Source of the DNA: JAJYUU01 sp963822955
GTDB taxonomy: Bacteria; Actinomycetota; Actinomycetes; Streptosporangiales; Streptosporangiaceae
NCBI GenBank assembly: GCA_963822955.1
Contig: CAWGJS010000002.1
Span: 1,178,001 to 1,242,000, forward strand
DNA length: 64,000 nt
Reading direction: 5' to 3'
Both the position numbers and the translations under genes were made by a program. The notes under the pieces were generated by a model that did no database searches, was not told the origin of the DNA, and saw nothing but the letters and a program-made list of their open reading frames with translations. This document shows positions 28,163 through 36,081 of the stretch, one piece after another (position 1 is the stretch's first letter; every line of letters starts with the position of its first letter).

Positions 28163-28190
28163 GAACTCTTCGGCTGCGCAGCCGCTCGTC

Positions 28191-28367
28191 GTGAGCCGCA
28201 TCCGCTGGGTCCAGGTCATGGCGGTCGGGACGGTCGGCCCAGGGTTCCGTTATACCGAAGCGCTGCCGGCGCCGCACAACACCACGACGATCGTCCGCAT
28301 CGTCGATGAGGAGGGCCGCGAGGGCCTCGGCGGATACGATGCCGACTCGGGTCCCGACGGTCTGTAA
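28191..28367 (+). pseudogene. N-terminal stump of a mandelate racemase/muconate lactonizing enzyme family gene
   Basis: Starting at a GTG 29 bp after the binding-protein gene, the frame reads SRIRWVQVMAVGTVGP, then TTTIVRIVDEEGREGLGGYDADS. This is the capping-domain start of enolase-superfamily acid-sugar dehydratases and racemases. It stops after 58 residues, while the family needs about 370-400. No continuation is recognisable downstream in other frames. It probably was the last gene of the operon, cut by a deletion whose junction lies near 28370. The family supports acid-type substrates for the cluster. Confidence 0.55.
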
Positions 28368-28514
28368 AGCACCGGTGACCGGCGCCCGTAACACCGCGTG
28401 GCGCACTTCGACGCTGGAGTGCGGATGCACTGCCTCGACGTAAGTTTCGGCACGAGTCCACCTGACGACACGAGCGGCGCGTCCGACGCTGCAGGCTGCG
28501 CTCACCCGTCCGGT

Positions 28515-29120
28515 TCAGAACATGGGCTGTTCGACGAAAAGTCGTAAGACCAGCGCGTTCCTCGCCTGGATCAACCGTCCACCCGCGTCGATGCGCCCGA
28601 GCTCGACCGGTGCGAACCCGATGTCGGCGGCGAGGCGTGCGACGGCAGCGCTCGCGGACGCGTCGTTCGACGCAACGAAGACGACCTTCTTCCCGTGTTC
28701 CAGAGGAATCTGCCGCTCCAGGACGTTCGCCGGCAACTGGTTGAATGCCTTGACCACCGACGCATCGGGGAAAAAGCCGGCGACGACCTCGGTCGACAAA
28801 CGTCCGCCGAGAATGGCCTCGGAATTGGGCACCAGGAAGGCGTTGGTCGCGTCGACGACGATGTGCCCTCGCCACGACGGCTTCAGGGCACCGAGCGTCT
28901 CGGTGGCAAGAAACGGTATGGCCAACACCAGCACATCCGCGTCGAGGGCGTCGTCGAGTGTGGCCGCCCGGACCCACGGTTCGACTTCTCGGGCCAGATC
29001 ACGGAACGAGTCGGGACCACGGGTGTTGGCGATGAATGCCGGCCGGCCATGCCGGGCGAAGGTGCGGGCGAGCGCGGCCCCGACGTTGCCGGTACCAATG
29101 ATCGCGACGTCTGTGCTCAT
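28515..29120 (-). CDS. NAD(P)-binding protein, F420-dependent NADP reductase-like
   Basis: About 201 residues. An N-terminal Rossmann motif VAIIGTGNVGAALARTFARHG and the nucleotide-phosphate-type segment ANTRGPDSF are followed by LVLAIPFLATE, VVDATNAFL and KAFNQLPANVL, the pattern of the NPDX / F420-dependent NADP oxidoreductase family. Members pass hydride between NADPH and F420 or act on other substrates. The ATG at 29120 is preceded by AGAGGGA at 6 nt; a TTG two codons earlier is less likely. It stands alone between the truncated enolase-superfamily stump and transposase debris. Confidence 0.8.
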   Translation of the reverse strand: MSTDVAIIGTGNVGAALARTFARHGRPAFIANTRGPDSFRDLAREVEPWVRAATLDDALDADVLVLAIPFLATETLGALKPSWRGHIVVDATNAFLVPNSEAILGGRLSTEVVAGFFPDASVVKAFNQLPANVLERQIPLEHGKKVVFVASNDASASAAVARLAADIGFAPVELGRIDAGGRLIQARNALVLRLFVEQPMF

Positions 29121-29323
29121 GATCAATCCCTCTTCTCAATCTCGAAGGTGTGGACCTGTTTGGTGGGGACGCGCGATCAACGACGGCGCGAGCGACTCCC
29201 CGACCCGCCTCGATCAGGAGACGTCATCGGTAGGACCTGGGGCGGGTTCCAGTGAACCGTCCCGGAGTTTCCGGAGGCCCTGATGTGCCCCGAGTTTCCC
29301 GGAGTCGGGATGCTGGATGGTGG

Positions 29324-29590
29324 TCATGCTACGGGCTCGATGGGGTTGGCCCGTAGTTCGTATTCGATCGGGGTTAGCATTCCCAGCGCGGAGTGTCGCC
29401 GCCGCCGGTTGTGGAAGATCTCCAGGTACTCGAACAGTGCATTGGCCAGCTCGATCGGGGTTTTCCATCGCTGCCGGTTGAGCAGCTCAGTCTGGACGCG
29501 GCCCCAGAACGACTCGATCATCGCGTTGTCGTAGCAGTCTCCGATCGAGCCCATCGAGGGCAGCAGGCCGAGGCGCGGGCCCGGTCGGTG
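29324..29590 (-). mobile_element. IS3-family transposase C-terminal remnant
   Basis: The frame contains MGSIGDCYDNAMIESFW, with the third catalytic acid of the DDE triad, followed by FEYLEIFHNRRRRHSALGMLTP, the unmistakable end of IS3/IS150-type OrfB transposases. Only about the last 75 residues exist. No upstream OrfA, first two catalytic acids or terminal inverted repeats are visible. The left (5') side runs straight into an MFS transporter fragment, so the fragment was stranded there by insertion plus deletion. Confidence 0.85.
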
Positions 29591-29879
29591 AACGCCCCTT
29601 GAACCTGAGCCGAACACGGCGATCGCCGCCATCAGCACGCGCTTGCCGCCGCAGCGGTCCCCCAGCCAGCCTGAGGCGGGCATGAACACGGCAGGCTGAC
29701 CGAGAACGCGATCGACACGCGGGACGCGTCGCCGGCGTGCCGAGGTCGTGGCCGATGGACGGCAGCGCGACGTTCACGATCGAGGTGTCCATTACGCTCA
29801 TGAACATCGCGGCCACGTAGACCACGCTGACGGCGACCTTCTGGTTCACCCGAGCAGCGCCCGCGCTCCGCCCGCTCAT
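29591..29879 (-). pseudogene. DHA2-type MFS transporter remnant, frameshifted and truncated
   Basis: The N-terminus reads VVYVAAMFMSVMDTSIVNVALPSIG, the first membrane helix of drug:H+ antiporters of the 14-TM DHA2 family. After LGTPATR the frame shifts; the next frame continues with FMPASGWLGDRCGGKRVLMAAIAVFG, the conserved loop 2-3 region. The gene then ends at the IS3 remnant. The start ATG at 29879 is 8 bp from the stop of the upstream SDR gene, so the two were once an operon. Confidence 0.72.
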
Positions 29880-29886
29880 CGGATGC

Positions 29887-30771
29887 TCACGCCGAAGCGG
29901 CCGGCGTGAACAGCTCGGCCAGTCCGTCCTCGAGCGAGGTCGGCGGACGGCCGAGCAGCGTCTGCAGGTCGGTGCTGGTTTCGTCGAGCTGGTTATCGCG
30001 GACGTCGGCGAAGGACCCGGTGAGGTGCCGCGCCAGCTCCTCGGGCACTCCCACCGTGACGGCGTGGGCGACGAAGTCGTCATCGCTGACCGGCGCGTAG
30101 GTGACGGTCGATCCGGAGATCTGGCTCAGCGCCCGGGCGACGTCCTCGAAGGTGTAGGCGCGGGGTGCGGCGAGCACGTAGGTGCGGTCGCCTCCTGTGT
30201 GATCGAGCATCGCGTTGGCCGCCGCCTCGCCCAGCTCGCGCCGCAGCGCGAACGCGACCGCCCCATGCCCGGTGGGCAGGCGAATGCCCGCCTTGAAGAC
30301 GGCCGGGCCCCCGAGAAAGAGCGGCAGCGTGTCGAGGTACAGCGCGTTGCGGAAGATCACCGCGGGTACGCCGCTTTCGCGGATGCTCGCCTCGGTCTCG
30401 AAGTAGTCGCGCAACATGGCGTTCTTGGAGCCCTCTACGTCCCTGAGCGCGCGGCTAGTAAAGCCCAGCAGCCCGACGCCGGCCGCTTTCGCGGCGTCGA
30501 TCACGTTCTGGTGCTGCTGTGCCCGCTGAGCGAACTCGCTGGAGGCGACCAGCAGGACGCGGTCGGCTCCCTTCATCGCCTGGGCCAGCGAGGCGGGGTC
30601 GCCATACTCGCCGACCCGGATCGACACTCCCTGCCGCTCGAGGTCGGCCGCCTTGCCCGGATCGCGGACGAGGACCGCGATCTCCGAGGCGTCGGTGCGG
30701 GCCAGCAGCTGGCGGACGACGGCCGCGCCCAGCTGCCCGGTAGCTCCGGTTACCAGGATCATGATGCTCAT
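29887..30771 (-). CDS. NmrA-like SDR / NAD(P)H-binding oxidoreductase, QorB-like
   Basis: About 294 residues. The N-terminal motif ILVTGATGQLGAAVVRQLL and VLVRDPGKAADL fit the atypical SDR / NmrA group that includes quinone oxidoreductase 2. The atypical SDR active-site Tyr-x3-Lys is not evident, as usual in this group. C-terminal part: TYVLAAPRAYTFEDVARALSQISG. The ATG at 30771 is chosen because sequence further upstream does not resemble the family. Some members act as NADPH sensors rather than enzymes. Confidence 0.82.
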   Translation of the reverse strand: MSIMILVTGATGQLGAAVVRQLLARTDASEIAVLVRDPGKAADLERQGVSIRVGEYGDPASLAQAMKGADRVLLVASSEFAQRAQQHQNVIDAAKAAGVGLLGFTSRALRDVEGSKNAMLRDYFETEASIRESGVPAVIFRNALYLDTLPLFLGGPAVFKAGIRLPTGHGAVAFALRRELGEAAANAMLDHTGGDRTYVLAAPRAYTFEDVARALSQISGSTVTYAPVSDDDFVAHAVTVGVPEELARHLTGSFADVRDNQLDETSTDLQTLLGRPPTSLEDGLAELFTPAASA

Positions 30772-31522
30772 ACCCGGTGACCGCGAACGGTTTCCCGTCC
30801 AGCGGCCCTCCCGATACCGTCCTGCGCCCGCCGCCAGGTTCCGGCTCATCCATGACGCTCCTCCCAGCACAGCTGGTTGACGAAACGAATAAAGCCACGA
30901 GCAAGCCGGCCCCTTCGCTCCCCGCCCCACCGCGCCAGGCAGGAGGATCAGCACTACTACGAGCCGGTCCGACTGCCAGCCCGGCGACGGTTTCGCCCCT
31001 CGCGCCACCCGGCGCTTGCGGGCATCCCTCTCGCCGCCCCCGCCAGGGAACAGCATTATCCGGGCTGGCCCTCCGCCGTTCCGTGCAGACGCCGCAGACC
31101 AGGCTCGCGCCACCTCTACGCCGGGCACCACCTGGCCAGCAATCCGGGCAACCGCCAGGCTCATCCCGGAGACTTAGCTGCTCCCCGGTTCCGATGCCAC
31201 CTTCAACCCGATAACGACGCCTCAACGGTGAACGCCCCCCGCCAGCAACACCGGCACGGGCGCTTTCAGCGCAACGCCTTCCTGGTCCCCGCCTGACACC
31301 TCAAGGGCGCCTTTTCCCCGGTCGCTCACCACGACAGCCTCACGACTTTCGCAGCACGAGGTGGCTTGAGATCACCCCCCGAAGGGCGATCCCGAGGGGC
31401 CACAAAACCCTCATCATCCGCACAGCACGACAAGACGATCACCTATCGATACGGCAACCTTCTTGTCTTCGACGCACACAGCCAACTCGGGGCAGTCCTG
31501 GGTATCGGCCGGGACCTGATCT
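30772..31522. other. Region without a recognisable gene; possible HTH fragment at its end
   Basis: About 750 bases. Open frames on both strands have low-complexity, Arg/Pro-rich translations and no domain match I can recognise. Near 31441-31560 (+) a stretch reading LGAVLGIGRDLIYDEIRTG resembles the helix-turn-helix of excisionase-type proteins but has no proper context. It is probably debris at the junction with the small gene fragment that follows. Confidence 0.4.
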
Positions 31523-31705
31523 ATGACGAGATCCGGACGGGTAGCTGGCGACGGCACCGCCTACAACTGGCCGAGCGGGCCTAACAAGAGCTATGGATTC
31601 GCGTCGGGCGGGACACCGAGTCGGTCGGTGGAGGTGCACCGGGAGAGCGTCCGCGTCTTCCTCGCTATGATCGATCCCAATACGGGCTACATCGGGGACG
31701 ACTGA
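31523..31705 (+). pseudogene. Truncated copy of the small unknown protein also at 58265-58663
   Basis: The C-terminal 50 residues (YNWPSGPNKSYGFASGG, then VEVHRESVRVFLAMIDPNTGYIGDD) match the end of the 132-residue protein encoded at 58265-58663, with clear but not perfect identity. The first 80 or so residues are absent; the frame instead begins in unrelated sequence. The family has no function I recognise. Two copies in one island, one truncated, suggests duplication or repeated acquisition. Confidence 0.6.
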
Positions 31706-31805
31706 GGGGAACCTTGGACCCGGCTGGCGGCTCGCGGCGGCTGGCCTTGCCTTGTTCAGCCTGCGGGTGCCCGGATGAGCGCGGGAGACGTAGCTGCGGG
31801 GAGGC

Positions 31806-33098
31806 TTAGGCCCGGCGGACACCGGCGCCCTGGGGCTGGTGTCCTCCTAGCGCGGTTGTGGTGACTGCCCCGGCGGAGCTGCCCTTTAGCCAGGCTGACC
31901 AGGACTTCTGCCAGTAGCCCCAGCCGTTGTCCCAGGCGAGCGCCCGCGGCGTGCCGGTGATGATCACCGGGTCGCCGCGGTAGGCGGTGTGCCGCCACCA
32001 GGCGGCGCCGTCGACGGTCATCCGGACGCAGCCGTGGCTGCAGTTCTCGTGGCCCAGGCACCAGAAGGCGCCGGGGCTCTGGTGCATGTACTCGCCGCTG
32101 TCGGAGATCTGCACGTCGTTGTAGACGAGTTCGTGGTAGTAGCCGGGCTGGCCCGGCTTGATGTTGGGCGAGGTCATCCATACCGAGTCGTAGCTGCCCA
32201 TGGTGAGGTGAATGCCGCCGGTGGTGTAGAAGTCGTTGCCGAAAGCGTCGTAGCCGCCCATTCCGCCGCTGACCGGGATCGCCTTGGCGAGCGACCCGTT
32301 GATGTAGAAGTGGGCCCAATCGGTCTTCAGGTTGACCCTGACCACGTGCGAATTGCCGATCTTGAACGAATGGCGGAGGTCGCTTGCGCCCCACAGGCCC
32401 GGCCCGCCAGGGACGCCGGTCAGGTGCGCGGTGAGCAGCACGTGCTCGTGGGCCGGCCAGTAGCTCTGCGTACGGAAGACAACCTCGCTAGGTGAGGCCC
32501 AGAACCATGCGCCGGTGACCGGGACGTCGCTTTCGACCTCAAGCGCCTGCTCCACGCCGGCCCGGTCCGAGCGGGCCACGTCGTAGTTGAAGTCGACGAT
32601 GATCGGCATGCCGATGCCGACGGTCTCACCGGAGTCGGGAGTGATGCTGCTGATCTGCAGGAGGCGAGCCGCGCTCCTGGTGCTGAAATGCGTGACCTCG
32701 GTCGTCGCGGCGCCCTTGCTGTTCCTGGCGACGGCGGTGACAGTGTAGGAGGTGGCGGGCTTCAGCCCCGAATGCGTCGACCAGCTCGTGCTGCCCGGTC
32801 CGTACTGCCCGGTGACGGCGGAGTTGCCGGACGCCACCGTGACCTGGGTAAGCGTGCCTCCAGACGCGGTGATCTGCACCGGAGTGTCGGGAGCGACCTT
32901 CGCCGCGCCGTCAGCCGGCGTCACGGTCACGGCCGCGGGCGGCGTGGGTTTGCTGACTAGCCGCTGCGCAACCGGATGCTCCGCCGCGGTCACCGAGCCC
33001 GTCGTCGCCACATACGTAATGGCGGCCGCCAGTACGAGTCCGCCAGCTCCCGCGACCAGCCATCGTCCGTTCCGCACTGCGGGCCTCGCCATCCACAA
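31806..33098 (-). CDS. L,D-transpeptidase with Ig-like domains, canonical motif
   Basis: 430 residues. One N-terminal membrane segment (LVAGAGGLVLAAAITYVATT, about 13-32), then two Ig/fibronectin-like regions (about 50-120 and 125-230) and a C-terminal YkuD domain with the normal catalytic box NCSHGCVRMT and an upstream HELVYN/MHQS region. It ends with a tryptophan-rich tail (AWDNGWGYWQKSWSAW), as in LdtMt2-type enzymes. It should form 3-3 cross-links or attach peptides to peptidoglycan outside the membrane. Unlike the pair at 6.5-9.4 kb it keeps the canonical motif, so it is not simply a third copy of them. Confidence 0.9.
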   Translation of the reverse strand: MWMARPAVRNGRWLVAGAGGLVLAAAITYVATTGSVTAAEHPVAQRLVSKPTPPAAVTVTPADGAAKVAPDTPVQITASGGTLTQVTVASGNSAVTGQYGPGSTSWSTHSGLKPATSYTVTAVARNSKGAATTEVTHFSTRSAARLLQISSITPDSGETVGIGMPIIVDFNYDVARSDRAGVEQALEVESDVPVTGAWFWASPSEVVFRTQSYWPAHEHVLLTAHLTGVPGGPGLWGASDLRHSFKIGNSHVVRVNLKTDWAHFYINGSLAKAIPVSGGMGGYDAFGNDFYTTGGIHLTMGSYDSVWMTSPNIKPGQPGYYHELVYNDVQISDSGEYMHQSPGAFWCLGHENCSHGCVRMTVDGAAWWRHTAYRGDPVIITGTPRALAWDNGWGYWQKSWSAWLKGSSAGAVTTTALGGHQPQGAGVRRA

Positions 33099-33501
33099 AA
33101 GACCTGAGATTTAGCGGAATAGTACCGGTTTCAGGAGCACGACTGGTTCGCCTGGCTGCGGCCTGCATCAGGGTCGCGACGCGTCACTGCAGGTAGCGAA
33201 ACCCGACCGCACAATCGAGACGGACGCTCCCAGCGCCGATTCTGGGTCACTAACGATCAGCAACGGCAGACTGTTGCTCGACCACGCAGAACGTCCAGAT
33301 CTCGGGCTGAGCACTCTGACGGCGGCAGATGCGGTCGACTCTGGCGCTCGCATGGCTCGCGTCTGCTGGCGCACCGGCTTCGTCACTCCAGGCCCGCCGG
33401 TCACAACAGCCTCAAACCAGGTCAAGCACGGAGCACTCCAGGGCCCTGCCGCTCCATGGGCTGCGAGCCGCCATTCTTTTTCATCCGAGGAACGCTTGCC
33501 T
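33099..33501. other. Intergenic region holding the left arm of a 56-bp inverted repeat
   Basis: About 400 bases between the transpeptidase and serine hydrolase genes. Apart from the repeat at 33373-33428 I see no gene. The short frame through the repeat encodes FEAVVTGGPGVTKPV, as does the other arm, but nothing suggests it is translated. Confidence 0.5.
33373..33428 (-). repeat. 56-bp inverted repeat, left arm
   Basis: Reverse complement matches 34501-34556 with two mismatches over 56 bp. Weaker similarity continues a further 30 bp or so toward the enclosed gene. Confidence 0.88.
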
Positions 33502-34419
33502 TTATAGGCGGCCTACGATCTGTTCGTCTATTAGGGCTGTTATAGAGGTTCGCTGGGAGCCGCCCCCTTCCACGTGGGCGGTTACGGTTACCACCGCTTC
33601 CTTATCCGGGGAGATTATGCAGAGCTGGCCGTAGAGGCCTGCCATTTTGTACGTTTTTTCCCGGGGGGTGCACCAGACGCCGAGGCCGTAGCTGTCCGAG
33701 AGGCGGAAGCCTTCGTCTGTTGGGTCCTTCACGGTCGGGACGGTTTCAGCCGCGATTCGTGCACAGTATTCGGCGGGGACCAGCTGGCGGCCTTCGTGGC
33801 GGCCCTCGTCTAGCAGGAGGCGGCCGAAGCGGGCCAGTTCGGACGTCCTCAGGTAGAGCGCGCTCTCCGCTACCGGATGGCCGAGGGGGCAGGTGTGCCA
33901 CTGGGGGTTGTGGATGGCCAGCGGGGTGAAGAGGCGGGGCAGCAGGTAGTCGCGGACGTTGGCGCCGGTCGCGGCGCGCAGGGCGCGGGCCGCTACGTAC
34001 GGGCCGATGCCGGTGTACCTGAAATACGTGCCGGGCTCGTGCGCCAGCGGGGTCGCGAAGAAGTCAGCGGCTAGGTCCGGGACTACGACGGGGTCGTAGG
34101 CGGACCAGGAGTACGGGCTGCCGGACGTCATCATGAGCAAGTGCCGGAGGGTGACCTGGTCCAGGCGGGGCGCGGCAGAGCCGGCTAGCTCGGGGTAGTA
34201 CTTGAGGGCGGGGTCGTCCAGGGCGAGGAGGCCTTCGGCTTCGGCGATGCCAAGCGCTACGGACGTAAAGGTCTTCGAGACCGACCGCACGTCGACTCGG
34301 TCGTCCGAGCGGAGCCTGCGTTCGACCGGCTCGGCACCGCGGCGGTAGATGTGCACTCCGTAGAGTTCCATCCCCTCTCGTTCGGCGGACCGGACCAGGG
34401 CGTCAATGAGTTCTCGCAT
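33502..34419 (-). CDS. Serine hydrolase, beta-lactamase class C / penicillin-binding-protein-like
   Basis: About 305 residues. The SxxK motif is SVSK (VRSVSKTFTSVALG), followed by the YxN-position motif in FRYTGIGPYVAARAL and a late GLYGQLCIISP segment. The serine-reactive class C fold includes beta-lactamases, esterases, D-aminopeptidases and carboxypeptidases; the KTG-type triad is not clear, so an esterase or peptidase role is as likely as beta-lactamase. No signal peptide, so it is probably cytoplasmic. Start uncertain (ATG 34419, ATG 34449 or GTG 34473). It is the only gene between the two arms of the 56-bp inverted repeat. Confidence 0.8.
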   Translation of the reverse strand: MRELIDALVRSAEREGMELYGVHIYRRGAEPVERRLRSDDRVDVRSVSKTFTSVALGIAEAEGLLALDDPALKYYPELAGSAAPRLDQVTLRHLLMMTSGSPYSWSAYDPVVVPDLAADFFATPLAHEPGTYFRYTGIGPYVAARALRAATGANVRDYLLPRLFTPLAIHNPQWHTCPLGHPVAESALYLRTSELARFGRLLLDEGRHEGRQLVPAEYCARIAAETVPTVKDPTDEGFRLSDSYGLGVWCTPREKTYKMAGLYGQLCIISPDKEAVVTVTAHVEGGGSQRTSITALIDEQIVGRL

Positions 34420-34500
34420 GGCGGGGAGCCTAATAGCGGGGTCTGACATTCGCGGCTGTCTGCGCCGCGTCACTATGGCCCCATGGCCCCGGAGTGTCGG

Positions 34501-34556
34501 TGCTTGACCGGGTTTGAGGCTGTTGTGACTGGCGGGCCTGGAGTGACGAAGCCGGT
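34501..34556 (+). repeat. 56-bp inverted repeat, right arm
   Basis: Partner of 33373-33428 (54 of 56 positions match in reverse complement). Its outer end lies 6 bp from where recognisable alcohol dehydrogenase sequence begins. Confidence 0.88.
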
Positions 34557-34562
34557 CGCCGA

Positions 34563-35167
34563 GCCCACCTCGACCCGATCAGCGTCCTCGCGCTCCCTGC
34601 GCGGGCGTGACCACCTACAAGGCCGTCAAAGTCGGCAACGTGCGCCCGGCCGACCTGGTCGCGATCTCCGGCGTCGGCGGCCTCGGCCATCTCGCCGTCC
34701 AGTACGCCAAGATCTTCGGCGGCACCGTAGCCGCGATCGAGGTCACCGACGAGAAACTGCAGCTCGCCAAGGAGCTCGGCGCCGACATCACCATTGACGC
34801 GCGGACCGAGGACCCTGCGGCTGTCCTGCAATCGCACGGCGGCGCAGACGTCGCCATCGGCCTGGCCGTCGACGACAAGTCTTTCGCCGCCGCCTATGCC
34901 GGCCTGCGCCGTGGCGGTCGGCTCGTGCTGGTCGCGTTGCCCGCAGCCGGCACGCTCCCCATCCCGGTCTTCGACACCGTGCTCAATGGGACTTCGGTGA
35001 TTGGCTCCATCGTGGGCACCCGCGCCGACCTGCTGGACGTGTTCGCCTTGCATGCGGCCGGACAGACCCGGGTCATCTATGAGACCAGGCCCCTGGCCGC
35101 AGTCAACGACTCCATTCAAGAAGTCCTGCACGGCAGGGCAAAGGCACGCATCGTCATGACGCCCTAG
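34563..35167 (+). pseudogene. Zinc-type alcohol dehydrogenase, N-terminus lost, one frameshift
   Basis: From 34607 the frame encodes the complete nucleotide-binding half of an AdhP-like medium-chain dehydrogenase: VTTYKAVKVGNVRPADLV, the Rossmann motif ISGVGGLGHLAVQYAK and the C-terminal IQEVLHGRAKARIV. Just upstream, AHLDPISVLALP continues the homology in another frame, and one C missing from a CCC run near 34595 joins them. The zinc-binding N-terminal half (about 150 residues) is gone, replaced by the inverted repeat. The remnant is 40 bp before phaB in the same direction and probably once belonged to that operon. Confidence 0.8.
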
Positions 35168-35206
35168 GGACCAGACAACGTCGGCTACCAGCACAGGGAG
35201 TGAGCA

Positions 35207-36070
35207 ATGCAAGGACAGCAGGAAGACATCGTTCCGCCTGCCGTGGCCGCGACGGCAACGCAGTTGCCGCAGCACGCACCGGCGGGCACGGTAAGCGGCC
35301 GAGTGGCCCTGGTCACCGGCGGCACCAGGGGAATCGGAGCCGCGATCTGCCACCGCCTGGCCGCTGAGGGCGCATCGATCGCGGCTGGCTACTGGCGTCA
35401 GCATGAGGGAGCCGAGAAGTTCCAGGCGTCCATGTCGGCCGAGTTTCCGGACCAGCTCTGCACGCTGCACGAAGGCAACATCGGCCTGGCCGACGACTGC
35501 CGGCGCGTCGTGCACGACGTCATCGAACAGCACGGGCGCCTCGACATCCTGGTGAATAACGCCGGGATCACTATCGACCGGACGGCCGCCAAGATGTCCG
35601 ACGAGGACTGGCAACGCGTGATCGCCGTCAACTTGTCCGGCGCCTTCTTCATTGCCCAGGCCGCTCTTGAGCACATGATCGGGCGCGGCACCGGCCGGAT
35701 CGTCAGCGTGTCATCGGTGATCGGCGAGACCGGCAATATCGGCCAGGCCAACTATGCCGCCTCCAAGTCTGGCCTTTTCGGCCTGACGAAATCGCTGGCC
35801 AGGGAGGCCATCTTCCAGCTGAACCGGGCGCAGCGGCCAGTGGGTGACGGCCTCGGCCTCACCGTGAACGCTGTCACCCCCGGCTTTATCGCCACGGACA
35901 TGCTCGCCACCATTCCGGATCAGGTGCTCGCGCGCATCAGGGGACAGATTCCCGTCGGCCGGCTGGGCCGGCCTGAGGAAATCGCCCGCGTCGTGTGCTT
36001 CCTGGCAGCCGACGAGTCCGCCTATATCACCGGACAGATCTGGGCCGTTAACGGCGGCCTGGACATGTGA
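35207..36070 (+). CDS. phaB: Acetoacetyl-CoA reductase (SDR)
   Basis: 287 residues. Rossmann motif ALVTGGTRGIGAAICHRLAAEG (about 29-50), NNAG, catalytic Ser in VSVSSVIGE and Tyr-x3-Lys in NYAASKSG, and C-terminal ADESAYITGQIWAVNGGLDM. Without context it could be FabG, but it is followed by a thiolase and a PHA synthase, so NADPH-dependent reduction of acetoacetyl-CoA to (R)-3-hydroxybutyryl-CoA is the best call. GGGAG lies 6-7 nt before the ATG. An N-terminal extension of about 25 residues precedes the SDR core. First intact gene of the phaBAC operon. Confidence 0.88.
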   Translation: MQGQQEDIVPPAVAATATQLPQHAPAGTVSGRVALVTGGTRGIGAAICHRLAAEGASIAAGYWRQHEGAEKFQASMSAEFPDQLCTLHEGNIGLADDCRRVVHDVIEQHGRLDILVNNAGITIDRTAAKMSDEDWQRVIAVNLSGAFFIAQAALEHMIGRGTGRIVSVSSVIGETGNIGQANYAASKSGLFGLTKSLAREAIFQLNRAQRPVGDGLGLTVNAVTPGFIATDMLATIPDQVLARIRGQIPVGRLGRPEEIARVVCFLAADESAYITGQIWAVNGGLDM

Positions 36071-36081
36071 GAGGGAACGTC

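Noticed and set aside
30780..31310. Possible structured RNA or group II intron fragment
   Set aside because: The minus strand has GC-rich segments that could fold, but no domain V motif, reverse transcriptase or intron boundary could be found.
33168..33425. Short open frames through the inverted repeat encoding FEAVVTGGPGVTKPV
   Set aside because: Both arms encode it only because they are copies of each other; no ribosome-binding site or conserved extension.
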